Assembly (NCBI GenBank): GCA_029449245.1
Contig: JANATF010000011.1
Location: 124,001-188,000 of the forward strand
Length of the DNA stretch: 64,000 bases
Reading direction: 5' to 3'
From: Mortierella alpina
Taxonomy: Eukaryota > Mortierellomycota > Mortierellomycetes > Mortierellales > Mortierellaceae
Each line of letters begins with the position of its first letter. Positions within the stretch are counted from its first letter, which is position 1. Both the position numbers and the translations under genes were made by a program. Under the pieces are notes generated by a model. It was not told the origin of the DNA and did not search any database. It saw only the letters and a list, made by a program, of their open reading frames with translations. Positions 44,577 to 54,386 of this stretch are shown here, piece by piece.

Positions 44577-46793
44577 CTACAGCTCGATCAAGGGACCGAT
44601 GCAGCAGCTACACTGCTCAATGTTGAAGCTAGGTTGAGAAGAGTGGGTATAATGCTTGTGTCTCGACGAGCTCACGCTCGAGAGCGGTGATGGCGAACTG
44701 AAGGCGGATGGGCGAGGTGAGGTCGTGGCAGAGGTGTGCTGGCTGGATCCAAAGGGTGATACGAGCCTCCTGCTGGCTCGCATCGCAGCAGTCCCGCTTG
44801 GCGAACGCATGCCTCCATCGTTCAACAATGATGACTGCTGTTCACCCGCAAGGCGGAGGTGCTCGAGATGTTTCAGTTCCTCCGAACCCGAGAATTGGAT
44901 CGTGCTGCTGTCGATTCGTTCGCGCTTGGATTCCAACGACGCCAGAGTCTCCTTCAGGTGCATAGATTTGGCACGCCTAAGTCTATAGGCCTCCCTCTCC
45001 GCCTCCTCTGCTGCGGCCTTGGCTGCGAGCCTCTTGGTCTCCTTCTCCTGGGCCTCCTTTTGAGCACGAATTTGAGCCTGTTCGAGCTCAAGCTGAATGC
45101 GAGCCTTTTCTCGCTCTTGTTCGGCCGCAGAGATCGTAGGGAGGAGAGGAGTCGATGGGATGGTTGCCAGCACACTCACCGCGGCTGATGCCGAGGAAGG
45201 AGAGACCAAGGCATTCGAAAGAGCAGCGGACTGCTCGTGTCCAAGAGTTCGCCTCTGCGAGTCGCGTCGCTTCTGTCGCTGTTGCTGGTGATATTGATGC
45301 TGTCTCTGCATGAGATCCAACTGAAGCTCGAGTGTAACCTTTTCCTGGCGAAGGGTGTCGTATCCACGTTGGAGGACCGTGATCTGATCCATCAGGAACT
45401 CGCACTTGCGCTGCTCCATAGTCAGCTCTCCTTCCTTGCGGGGTGCATTCACTGTGAAACGACGCATTGGCTTTGCTCTCCTGGAGCCAGCCGTGGAGGC
45501 TGAAGAAGCAACCGACGTCAGGAGTGCCGCCAGGACGCCATCCCCAAACATCAGGCTACCATGCTTCGATGCGGGGCATGTTGCTGTGGCGGTCGGAGAT
45601 GCCGATGTTGGCATGCGCGTAACTGCTTTTGAGGAGCTGCTGTAGTCCTGAGATCTCGTCCGCTCTGCTGCTTGCAAGTGATCCTCCAGCTGCTTCTGAA
45701 GCTGTTGTGATTGTTGCTGGAAGAAGGCAAGCTGAGCCTGGAGTTGGACATGCCGATTGCTCATCATGAGGACGAGGCCCTGCAGTCGATCCACCTCCAC
45801 TTTGCTAGATGTCGCCTCGTTCTTTAGCTCCGCAACGAGTTTGTCATCATTTTTAGCGCCATCCTGGTCCGAAGCCCTTCCTGTTTGCAGATCGGCGTCC
45901 GAGGTCCTTGATGCTCTACTCCTGAGCTCTTGCAGCTGCTCTATCAGTTGTCGGTTTTCATGCTGCAGCTTCTCCACTTTGTCCGTGCTAGCCTGGAGTT
46001 TCCTTGACTTCTTGGAGTTGTCGGCATGGCTCTCCTTCATCTCGGTCGAAAGCGCGTCCCGGTCCGCAAGGATGGCGGCCATGTTGCACTCTTGATCACG
46101 GGCTGCGGCCTCCAGTTGCTGTATGCGTTCATCCTTGGTTGACGCCGCGTCCTTGACGTGCGCAAGCTCATACTGGGTATCCTGCAGACGAGTCAGGACG
46201 GACTCGTACTGGAGCTTTAATGTCTGGATGGACTGCTGGGTATCGGTTGACTTTTGCTGGAACATGGACAGTCGCTTCTCTCGTGTCACTGAGGTATGTT
46301 CCGCGCGTTTGAGACGGCTTCGAAGAGCCGAGAGCTCGGTCTCAAGCGCGTCGCATCGGTCTTGCAGGGGAGATTTCGGGAAGAAACCCGAGTTGAAGGC
46401 CGGCTCGATCGAGGACAATGGAGGAGAAGGCAGCGACGAGATGTGGGTTTGATGCCGGACATTCTGTGGCTGGGTCTGAGCGTGCTTTGGATGCTGCTCC
46501 TGCTGCCTGGGACGCGGACTCTCGAGGCAGGCGTGGATGCTGCTAGGTGTCGTGGTGGTGATGGGATGGAGCACAGGCTGCCGTGCTGGCGACCCTGCGT
46601 CGAGGATGCTGCTGCCGTTGCTGCTGCTGTGGCTCCTCGTGCTGTTGCTGGAGAGGAATGAAGCGGCAGCGGCGAGCTTTAGTGCGACCATGGCATTGGC
46701 GCTGGGGCCATGCGGGCGATGCAGAGACTGCTGTTGGTGGTGAGGGTGGGTGTGAAAGGGAATGTCTGCTGCAGATGCGGACTCGAGAGACAT
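44577..46793 (-). CDS. Long coiled-coil protein of unknown function
   Basis: Single exon, 738 aa, ATG 46793. The N-terminus (about 1-145) is His/Ser/Pro/Gln-rich. Two coiled-coil blocks follow. The first is about 150-390 (LQDRCDALETELSALRSRLKR and many LQ/EQL heptads). The second is about 470-650, with RKCEFLMDQITVLQRGYDTLR and a Glu/Ala/Lys-rich helix KEAQEKETKRLAAKAAAEEAE. The last ~90 residues are Ser-rich and end SFNIEQCSCCIGPLIEL, a Cys cluster near the C-terminus that could be lipidated or bind metal (speculative). No motor, GTPase or kinase motif is present. A cytoskeletal, septal or scaffold protein is likely. A ~110-bp pure GA repeat lies ~170 bp upstream. Confidence 0.75.
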   Translation of the reverse strand: MSLESASAADIPFHTHPHHQQQSLHRPHGPSANAMVALKLAAAASFLSSNSTRSHSSSNGSSILDAGSPARQPVLHPITTTTPSSIHACLESPRPRQQEQHPKHAQTQPQNVRHQTHISSLPSPPLSSIEPAFNSGFFPKSPLQDRCDALETELSALRSRLKRAEHTSVTREKRLSMFQQKSTDTQQSIQTLKLQYESVLTRLQDTQYELAHVKDAASTKDERIQQLEAAARDQECNMAAILADRDALSTEMKESHADNSKKSRKLQASTDKVEKLQHENRQLIEQLQELRSRASRTSDADLQTGRASDQDGAKNDDKLVAELKNEATSSKVEVDRLQGLVLMMSNRHVQLQAQLAFFQQQSQQLQKQLEDHLQAAERTRSQDYSSSSKAVTRMPTSASPTATATCPASKHGSLMFGDGVLAALLTSVASSASTAGSRRAKPMRRFTVNAPRKEGELTMEQRKCEFLMDQITVLQRGYDTLRQEKVTLELQLDLMQRQHQYHQQQRQKRRDSQRRTLGHEQSAALSNALVSPSSASAAVSVLATIPSTPLLPTISAAEQEREKARIQLELEQAQIRAQKEAQEKETKRLAAKAAAEEAEREAYRLRRAKSMHLKETLASLESKRERIDSSTIQFSGSEELKHLEHLRLAGEQQSSLLNDGGMRSPSGTAAMRASRRLVSPFGSSQHTSATTSPRPSAFSSPSPLSSVSSSRHKHYTHSSQPSFNIEQCSCCIGPLIEL

Positions 46794-46964
46794 TGTCCCC
46801 TGTGGTCAGTGGAGTGTTGTGGGTGCGGTTTGAAGGAGAAGAGGACAGGGGCGCGCGTGTGGTCCTTGCGAGTTTATTGGCAGAGGAGCGAGCCACTGGG
46901 TGCAACGGGACTGTGCGGCTTGAGCGGAGGACGAGGACAGCGCGATATGCGGGGAGAGCAGAGA

Positions 46965-47063
<99 letters not shown>

Positions 47064-47064
47064 C

Positions 47065-47097
<33 letters not shown>

Positions 47098-48579
47098 GGA
47101 GAGATTGCGAAAAGAGAGAAAGACAGAGAGAGCACAAAGAACCAACAAAAGGAAAGGATGAAGAAAAGGCAGAAAGAAAAAGAGAAATCGAGGAGAAAAA
47201 GGGACAGCGACAACGACTGGGCCAACGGACACGAAAACCAAAAAAAAAAAAGAGGGCCTCCAGCACATAATCAAAAATCCCCTGTCTGGGTGCCAAAAAT
47301 GAGGTCGCGAGGTGAGCCCTTTCTTGTTGATTTGTGTCTCTTTCTCTTTCTTTGCCCGGCTCACCACGCAAATTGGCCTGCACTCTCTCAGCTGCCCCTC
47401 GGCTTCCCGTCGTCGGCTAGGCACTCTGCACACTCGTGTACAATCATCGCTCCCAGCGGTACACTCGACCGCCTCATGCCTCATTCCCCAGCAACCCGGG
47501 TCCATCGTCTTGATGTGCCTAGCCGAGCGACACTCAAGCGGGCGTGTTTGAGACATATTAGACACAAAAGCAGTGCACCCACCGCCACAACGTCTATGTT
47601 TGGTGTGCAAAGCAGCTTCTGTTATGATTGCGCGTTCTTGGGCAGGGATCTGCCTGCTGGTCGGAACTATATATTTCGGGCTGGTCTGGAAATAGAAACA
47701 CAACACTAACTCTCTCTCACTCTTTTTCTCTTACTCTCTCGCACCTTCTTCTCTTGTGCGGTTTGCGCTCTCAAAATAATCAAATTAGGCTGACCTGCCA
47801 TCGCTCACAATTTTTCAGTGTTTGATGAAAAAAAAAAAGAGCACAGGAATGGCTGGGCAATTGTGGTAACATTCTTTGGAAGGGCTCATTTCACTCTGTA
47901 GTGGGCAGATGTATACGCGAGACACAAGGGAATCTTACTGCACTTTAGGGCGGGCAAAAACGACAAAGACATTTTACCGGTCGCACCCTGAACTGCACGA
48001 GACACTAGTGATAAGGGTAGAACAACGGGTCACTGCTGGCTCTTTGCACACAGGGTACAACTTTTGTGGCCCATGTGGGACACGGACTGGGACCTCGCCG
48101 GTGCACGTTCGATACAGGGAGCAGGGTATGTACTGTACCAGAGAGTCCGAGAGCACGGAATGTCTTACACCTGGGTCACTGCAAAGTACCCATATCGAGA
48201 CTTAACTGAGGGACGTGCCTGGATGGAGATTACGGTACGATGAGCCGCCCCTGGGAGCCTAATATCGCGATATCGCTATGCAATACTGTACACGATGTAG
48301 TCTGTCTCATCGCACCCGACACCATCAGGTACAGTATACACCATCCTGAAGGATATACAATTGAATGAACGAACATGAAGCCTTCAACACCCGCCATAAG
48401 TACCGTTTTCATGAGGAATTCGACCACAAGGCGCCCAATATCAGCACCGCAAAGAGGCGTTATTTTTTATATCATTAATAGACCGGAACTACATAGCTTG
48501 TGGTATGGCGATGGCAAGGAGGCTCCAATGAAGACATGCGCGTTTCTGAGACAAAGAGGGGGGTTATCTTCCTTTCCTT
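46794..48579. other. Intergenic region with a GA microsatellite
   Basis: Contains the upstream CT tract of the coiled-coil gene and the pure GA repeat, then unique sequence (47200-48579) without a supported gene. A short palindrome TATCGCGATA lies near 48263-48273. Confidence 0.5.
46971..47080. repeat. (GA)n microsatellite
   Basis: About 50 consecutive GA dinucleotides, with an impure GA/GAAA continuation to about 47155. On the coding strand of the adjacent minus-strand gene this is a (CT)n tract in its promoter or 5' UTR. Confidence 0.9.
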
Positions 48580-50322
48580 TTAGCTCGTGTAGTGGTCAGG
48601 AACAATGATGGTCTGCGGGTTCTGAGGAGGAGGGCGGTTCACGTTGGTGGGCGTGCCTTGAACTTTCTGATAGTGCTCGACGGTGGGCGAAGCAGCTGCA
48701 GTGGAGGCGTCCGAGGGCTGGTAGACGGTCGAGTGCTGGTATTGATCCAAGGACGGGCTACCAGCCGAGACTGTGCTGATGGGCGGTGACATGGCCCCAC
48801 CGGGGTATAGCTGTTGCTGCTGCTGCTGAGAGAAGGGAGGAGATGCGGGCTGGAAGATTTGAGGCTGATGTTGGAGCTGCTGCTGTTGGTAGTCATGGAT
48901 AACGGGTGGTTGGTAGGTCGAGTAGATCGAGTGGGTCTGCGGGTAAGAGGTTGCTGCGTACACAAGGGGCTGCTGCTGCTGTTGTTGTTGCAGTTGTTGT
49001 TGTTGTGCCCATGGGTCGAGCGCAGGCGTGGCCATGTTAGACGTATAATATGCGTCAGCTGGTCCTGACGAGGGTGGGATTGAACTCATTGCGGGTGCTC
49101 CACCATGGTAACTCTGCTGCTCTGTCGTAGGAACAGCCTGGACCTTTTTGTTGCTCTGCTTGCGGCGATATACAAAGAATCCAATGGCGAGCGCAATAAC
49201 TACAACACCACCGACGACGCCTCCGATGATCGCTCCCATGTTGGACTTGGACTCTGACGAGTCGTCGGATGCATTCCCGCTACCTACACCAGATGAGGGC
49301 GTGGAACCAGGGTCAGGTTTGGGCGAGTAAGTCGATTGCCAGATGTTCCTCTTGAGGTTGTAGATGACGGTGAGGTTGGACGTGATCACGGTGTTGACAC
49401 CTGCACCGCCCCAGGCGATGAACAGGTCATTGGTGACGGCACATGCGGCCTCTGTGCGAGCACTTGGCCCTCCAGCATCTGCACCCTTGGTCCAGGTCAT
49501 GGTCGCGACGTCCAGCACGTAAATATCGCTGAGGGCAGAGTTGGCAAGCTGGTTCAGCCCGCCAAAGACGACAATCTTGGCGCCATTGTAGGCAGATACC
49601 ATGCAGGCAGAGCGGCGAGGTGGGGGAATATCGCCCTTCTGGGCCACTGCAACCCACAAGCTCACCCTGTCCCAAGTGTAAAGGTTGTTGTTGACGATAT
49701 TTCCTGTAATGGCGCCTCCAAAGACCACCAATTTCCTGAGCTGAGTGTTCCAGGTGGCCGAGTAACTGAAGACGTTGGCGAGGGCAGGGTGCATTTCAAA
49801 AAAGTTGACATAGCGCCTGCTGATGTCGTACTGCAGCATCTGCACCGTCTGGTTGAAGTAGCTGTTGGGGAAGTAAATCAGGTCTGTGTCCGGGTCTGCG
49901 GCTGCTGGGACGCGATCGTACTTGCCGAGGTACGTGCTGGCAGAGTTGCTCCAGGAGCCGAGCGTGAGCGAGTACTCGTTCACAGTACCGTTGGTCACCA
50001 CCACCCAGTCTTGCTTGTCCTTGAGCAGCGCCGAGGCATGCACGTAGCTGGGGGGACCGTCAGCAAGTCGCGTGTAAGGCACCGCTGTGGTGTCCCAAGC
50101 AGTGGAGAGGTCGATTGAGAATGTCTGAGTGACCAGGGTCTTTTCTGCACTCTGTCCCCCCTGAATAATAAAGGTTTTTCCCTCCTGGTGGGTGTAGGCG
50201 GATCCCCAGACGGCTATCGGGACGAGTGACTGGGCACTGACGGCCAAAAGCAGTGAGCTGGAGGCGAAGAGGAGGCAGCCCAGGGACGCGAGACTGGTCC
50301 GTGTGGAGAGTATGTCTGGCAT
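48580..50322 (-). CDS. Kelch-repeat single-pass membrane protein 3 (intronless)
   Basis: Single exon, 580 aa, ATG 50322. The signal peptide (core LGCLLFASSSLLLAVSA) is followed by a Kelch propeller with repeats TFIIQGGQ, LVVFGGAIT, KIVVFGGLN, DIYVLDVATMTW and LFIAWGGAG. The transmembrane helix (about residues 362-384, IIGGVVGGVVVIALAIGFFVY) is followed by RRKQSNKK and a Gln-rich tail (runs LQQQQQQQ, FSQQQQQQL). Unlike Kelch 1, 2 and 4 it has no intron at the conserved positions, including the one before the KIVVFGG repeat; the sequence reads straight through (CMVSAYNGAKIVVFGG). This points to intron loss or a retrocopy origin. The gene is apparently intact. Role as for its paralogs: surface receptor-like protein, ligand unknown. 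Confidence 0.85.
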   Translation of the reverse strand: MPDILSTRTSLASLGCLLFASSSLLLAVSAQSLVPIAVWGSAYTHQEGKTFIIQGGQSAEKTLVTQTFSIDLSTAWDTTAVPYTRLADGPPSYVHASALLKDKQDWVVVTNGTVNEYSLTLGSWSNSASTYLGKYDRVPAAADPDTDLIYFPNSYFNQTVQMLQYDISRRYVNFFEMHPALANVFSYSATWNTQLRKLVVFGGAITGNIVNNNLYTWDRVSLWVAVAQKGDIPPPRRSACMVSAYNGAKIVVFGGLNQLANSALSDIYVLDVATMTWTKGADAGGPSARTEAACAVTNDLFIAWGGAGVNTVITSNLTVIYNLKRNIWQSTYSPKPDPGSTPSSGVGSGNASDDSSESKSNMGAIIGGVVGGVVVIALAIGFFVYRRKQSNKKVQAVPTTEQQSYHGGAPAMSSIPPSSGPADAYYTSNMATPALDPWAQQQQLQQQQQQQPLVYAATSYPQTHSIYSTYQPPVIHDYQQQQLQHQPQIFQPASPPFSQQQQQQLYPGGAMSPPISTVSAGSPSLDQYQHSTVYQPSDASTAAASPTVEHYQKVQGTPTNVNRPPPQNPQTIIVPDHYTS

Positions 50323-51274
50323 GGTGAGGTGTCTTGGGCCAGGTGGTGTCGATAGTGTGCTATGCTGCGGAATATGTGTGGTGTCGCTTCCTTGTTTCGT
50401 GCCAGTTACATGTGCTTTTCAACGCAATGAGGAATGCAGGGATTACTGGAGACGAGGAACGTGCTTGGATCAAGGGTGAAGTGCGGAGGGTGAGAGGAAG
50501 GGGTATTAACGATGGGCAATGCAGCGAGTGGAGAGATGATGAGGAAGAGACAAGGAATCTGCACACCTGGGAGGAAAGCAAGAGAAAAAGAAAAGGTCAA
50601 GACCAGCCAACTGTTGTTGACTCGAGAGTCAACACACGCGGCTATACATCGCTCTCCGAGCAAAAGAGGCAGGGCTCTCACGCGGGTGGCGACCCAGCCA
50701 AGAGGGTGGAATAGAACTCCATCGTTTACACGGGCATGACAAACAAAGTGCTCTCTCTGCAGGCCAAAACCTTGTTTGCACCGCCTCTCTTGAGATCCTA
50801 CTGCTCAATCGTCCGGCTATCATGGTACCATGGATGGACTACATGCAGGCCTCAATTTATTCTCCTTGGACAGGAGAACCAGTCGCCTCGCGAGAATGCC
50901 TGCACAGCACCGGTGAGCGTATATGGGTCCCGCAGAAATAGGGCTGTGCAGGGCCAGCCGCATTATGCTTTAAAGTTCGCTTGCGGGGCAAAGGGCGTTG
51001 AGTACACACGCCACACCGCTGCTCAGGGGTGAGGATATAAATACACGACCAAGGCATCGAGGGGTGAGATTGCACATCCATCATCAACACACGGTTGTCA
51101 TCAGCAGAAGCAGAGGCATGCTTGGGCCGAGACTTGATCTCAGGTACGCATATGTTGGCGAAGCGAGAGGTGGGACTGACCTGCTTTGTCAATGTATATG
51201 CCGCATTTGTTGTATATATGGTACATCTCTATCCTCTTCTCCATTGTGAACTCCTCGGACCTCGTTTTTGCTGT
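50323..51274. other. Intergenic region between Kelch 3 and Kelch 4
   Basis: Promoter of Kelch 3 (purine-rich on the plus strand, about 50440-50610) and 3' flank of Kelch 4. No gene or RNA is recognised. Confidence 0.5.
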
Positions 51275-53051
51275 CTAGTATGGAGGGATCTGTTTCTCCT
51301 CATCCGTCGTAAAGGTGTCTCGGGCTTGAGGAGCAGCGCACACGGGCAGTGTTGCAAAGCTGTTGCTGGTACTTGGTCTCGGTGGACTGGTCTCGTAGCT
51401 GTTGTAGTGTCCGCTGATGCATTGGCTTTGGATCTTTTGGCGATGCTTGCGCACAAAGAAAGTAACAAGAATTAAGCATGCGAGCAAAAAGACTGCCCCA
51501 ACGATGCCTCCTACGATGAGCATGGCATTGGACTTTGATCTCTCGTCTTCGGAGAGGTCGGCGTCGCCATTGGCGTGGTCTGGATTGCCGGTGGGGTTGC
51601 CACTTTGCACGCCATCGCCGCCATTGCTGCTGGCATAAGAAAGTGGTGGGACGTATGCGGAGACGTACTGGCCATGATCCAAATCATACAGGATGGCAGT
51701 TCCATCCACAGTCCGCAGGCCATTGCTGCCGCCCCAGGCGATACACATGGACCTGCAACGGTGCAGGTCGTTGACATGCGAGGTTCCACCCAGGAAGGCC
51801 TTTGTGTCCAGGTGAGGGTGGCGACGTCCAAGATCCAAAGATCTTTTGCATAGCCACCATTGTCAAGGCGACCTCCGAAAACGACCACTTTTGAGCCATC
51901 GTCATCTGACAATGGCTATTTAAAAAAGTAATGCGGAGGGTCAGTTTGTGCATCATGCATAGCCTTTGAGGCTATAGGATCCTTCTCTGTCAGGACGATC
52001 CTTTTGATATCACGCAAATCTTGCTGTTGCTTGTTTGGTGGGTCGTTGATCCGTCCCTCAACGCATAATCCTTGTCAGCACCACACTCCCCAATTCCTCA
52101 CTCTGTTAATCCCCACCCACCCACCCACGCGCCTCACTCTGCCCCATAAAACTTACTGGCAACCATGCAGAAATCTGTGCGATGTGGTGGGTTCTGACTA
52201 TAGATATTCTAGTTTGTCAATAACAAAAAAAAGGCAATCAATCCGATTTGTGTGAGCACTTCTGCATGCACCATCAAAGCAACCTGAACAACAAGGACAA
52301 GAAAAAGAGAGCCAGAGTTCCATACCAAGGTCGTCCAGGTTCCAGTGCTAGGGATGAATTCGGTCACCAAATCCGCGCTGATCTGGCCACCGCCGCTGCC
52401 GGTGCTGCTGGTGCTGCTGCTGCTGGTCGATCCACCAAAGTACAAGATACTCTTTCGGCTTTTCAGATACACAGCCGCATAGTCCTTTCGGTCCTCCAAA
52501 TAGTTGCTCGGCATGGGGAACATCGAGATCGAGTCGTAATCGACATTATAGACATACATTTGCGAGTCGTCGCTCTGGAACCCTCCAGCCAGGTACACCA
52601 ACCTCGAGACCTGATCCTCGACCGCCTGAACGCCCTCTTTAGTTGGATTCTGAACCTTGACCGCAGACTGTTCCCAGCTGTTGCTGGCGATATGATACTT
52701 GTTGGACAGATAGGAGGAGCCCGAGGTCGAGGTGCCGAATGTCACAAAGGTTTGCTCGTCTGCAGAGACGATGGCAGAGTGCTGTGAAAGTGTAGGCCCG
52801 GGCTTCAAGATGCTCCAGGCGGGAGCATTGGCCCGCCATGGCACCGCAAGGTCGAGAGAGACCATCTGGTTCTGTGGGGCTAGTGTGCTGCCGTACGAGC
52901 TCACGATCCCGCCATGGACGAAAAGTTTTGTCCTTGAGCGCGCAAAGGCGGCGCCTTTGACTGGCGTGGGTGCATTTTGGCCATGGGTCAAATATGTAAA
53001 ACAGGCCACGGCACTTAGGACAATGGCTAATGGTCCTCGAAACGACGGCAT
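51275..53051 (-). CDS. Kelch-repeat single-pass membrane protein 4, with a 2-nt frameshift
   Basis: Exons 53051-52326, 52193-52157 (37-nt micro-exon) and 51905-51275. The signal peptide is MPSFRGPLAIVLSAVACFTYLTHG. Kelch repeats include KLFVHGGIV, LVYLAGGFQ, ILYFGGSTS and KVVVFGGRLD. The two introns sit at the positions shared with Kelch 2. In exon 3 the frame that encodes WILDVATLTWT must change near 51745-51755 to reach CIAWGGSNG. Paralogs fit if TGTG carries an extra TG. The summed exons are 1394 nt, i.e. 464 codons plus 2, in agreement. Beyond it the frame is open to the end and encodes the transmembrane helix (IVGGIVGAVFLLACLILVTFF) and a short tail. As it stands translation would stop at about 51511 without a membrane anchor. 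This is either a young pseudogene, a polymorphism or a sequencing error. Confidence 0.72.
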
Positions 53052-54386
53052 CTTGCGAATACAGGTGTTTAATAGCGGAGTGTGATGGACGCTACGGAAG
53101 GCGAGGACGCGCGCGTTGGAGTCAGCGAACTAGCGATCCGCGATGTTGAAGCCGTAGTAGTAGTAATCGCGATATTAATGTATGGGTCGAGGTTGAGTAC
53201 GAGTGAGTTTCGGGACGAGGAGTTGCGAAAGAAAAACAAAAAGAAGAAAGCTGTTTGTAATTAGGATGAACAGGATTGACCGCGATGGGGAGAAGAGAAT
53301 CCAGATTCTGGTTTTTGTATGAGGACAGACGGGTTTTTGACAGCGACTTTGTGATACCCAGCCGCCGACATTACGCCTATTGCCCGTCCTCCTTCCCTAT
53401 GAATTGCCTGGGTTGCTGCAAGCGCGCGTCGCAGGAGACAGAAAGGGTCAGTAGAGGGGTCGGCGAAAGCAGCAGAGAAACAGGATGCAGCCAACCCAAA
53501 CAGGATGCAGCAAGACCAAACAGGATGCAGCGGGAGCAAACAAGGATGTAGACGTGAACAAACCAGCATCTGGCACTCGGTACCCGTTGGGTGACGGCAA
53601 TACCGGTTGCTGTCTTAGTGGTCTGTATCGCGCCTCTGTCCCTCGCGTACTGTACTCAAGAAAAAAAAGGGGCAATTGCAAAGGGGAGGACCAGGTTTGC
53701 TGCCGATAGCAAACCCTCTTTTGATCATCCATGTTGGTGCTCGTGCCCCCTTCCTCCTTGTTCTTTTTTCATTGTTGCATCACTGTCTCGGCGTTTGCTC
53801 TCTTGGTCTGCCGGCCTTTGGGCCTTCTCCCTCTGTCCATCCATCACTCTGTGGAATATGAAATGCTCCAGGCGACAAACCGCCAACCTATTTCCATAAA
53901 TAAAATCTTCCGAGCTGTTGCGCTCGATCGTGGTGGAGATCTGACCTTCTCTGCACAGTCTTGTCGCTGCAGATTGTTTGTCTCCTTTGAGCACCATTGT
54001 ATATCCCTCACACCCCGCGAAACCGTCGTGTCCCTCTTCCTCTTCCTTTGATTTTTTTGTTTTTTTTCTCCAAGTGCATTCATAGATCTAGGCTTAAACA
54101 GGGCCGCGTTATATCGCCTTAACAGCCGATTGAGTCATCATCCGATCCATTGGCAAGCAGCTCTGAGCCACATCTCGCCGTGAACAACTGCTGATGAACG
54201 AGGTATGACCTTTGAATCACTCGATTCTCGCGCCTGTCTGGACATTTCCTGAACATTCGAGTAGATGAGACGCGTGCCAGGGCCTACGCACCGATGAAGA
54301 TACAAGCCGCGTGTCGAAAAACATAGCTTTCAAAAAAAAATCTATTTACAGGTTGATATAGTGGTGTAGTGGATTTCTAACGTGTT
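53052..54386. other. Intergenic region with a 20-nt minisatellite
   Basis: 5' flank of Kelch 4 and 3' flank of the Myb/C2H2 gene. It holds three degenerate copies of a ~20-nt unit (AAACAGGATGCAGC plus six variable bases) at about 53484-53550, and CT-rich sequence at 53740-53850. No gene is recognised. Confidence 0.5.
53484..53550. repeat. 20-nt minisatellite (AAACAGGATGCAGC core)
   Basis: Three to four tandem copies with a conserved 14-nt core and a variable 6-nt spacer; the last copy is degenerate. Too short and too regular in period to be a CRISPR array. Confidence 0.75.

Noticed and set aside
46543-47706. 387-codon minus-strand frame with long Ser-Leu repeats
   Set aside because: It is a translation of the (GA)n repeat, with the tail overlapping the coiled-coil gene in another frame.
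48263-48273. Palindrome TATCGCGATA as a possible operator
   Set aside because: Ten-base palindromes are expected by chance in 64 kb, and it is ~2 kb from the nearest start codon in the relevant direction.
51740-51790. A short intron that would repair the Kelch 4 frame
   Set aside because: The only GT...AG pair nearby would give a ~38-nt intron and remove conserved residues. The paralogs have no intron there; a TG duplication explains the shift more simply.
53484-53550. 20-nt repeats with variable spacers, superficially array-like
   Set aside because: Spacers are only 6 nt, there are three to four copies, and the genome is eukaryotic; it is a minisatellite, not CRISPR.
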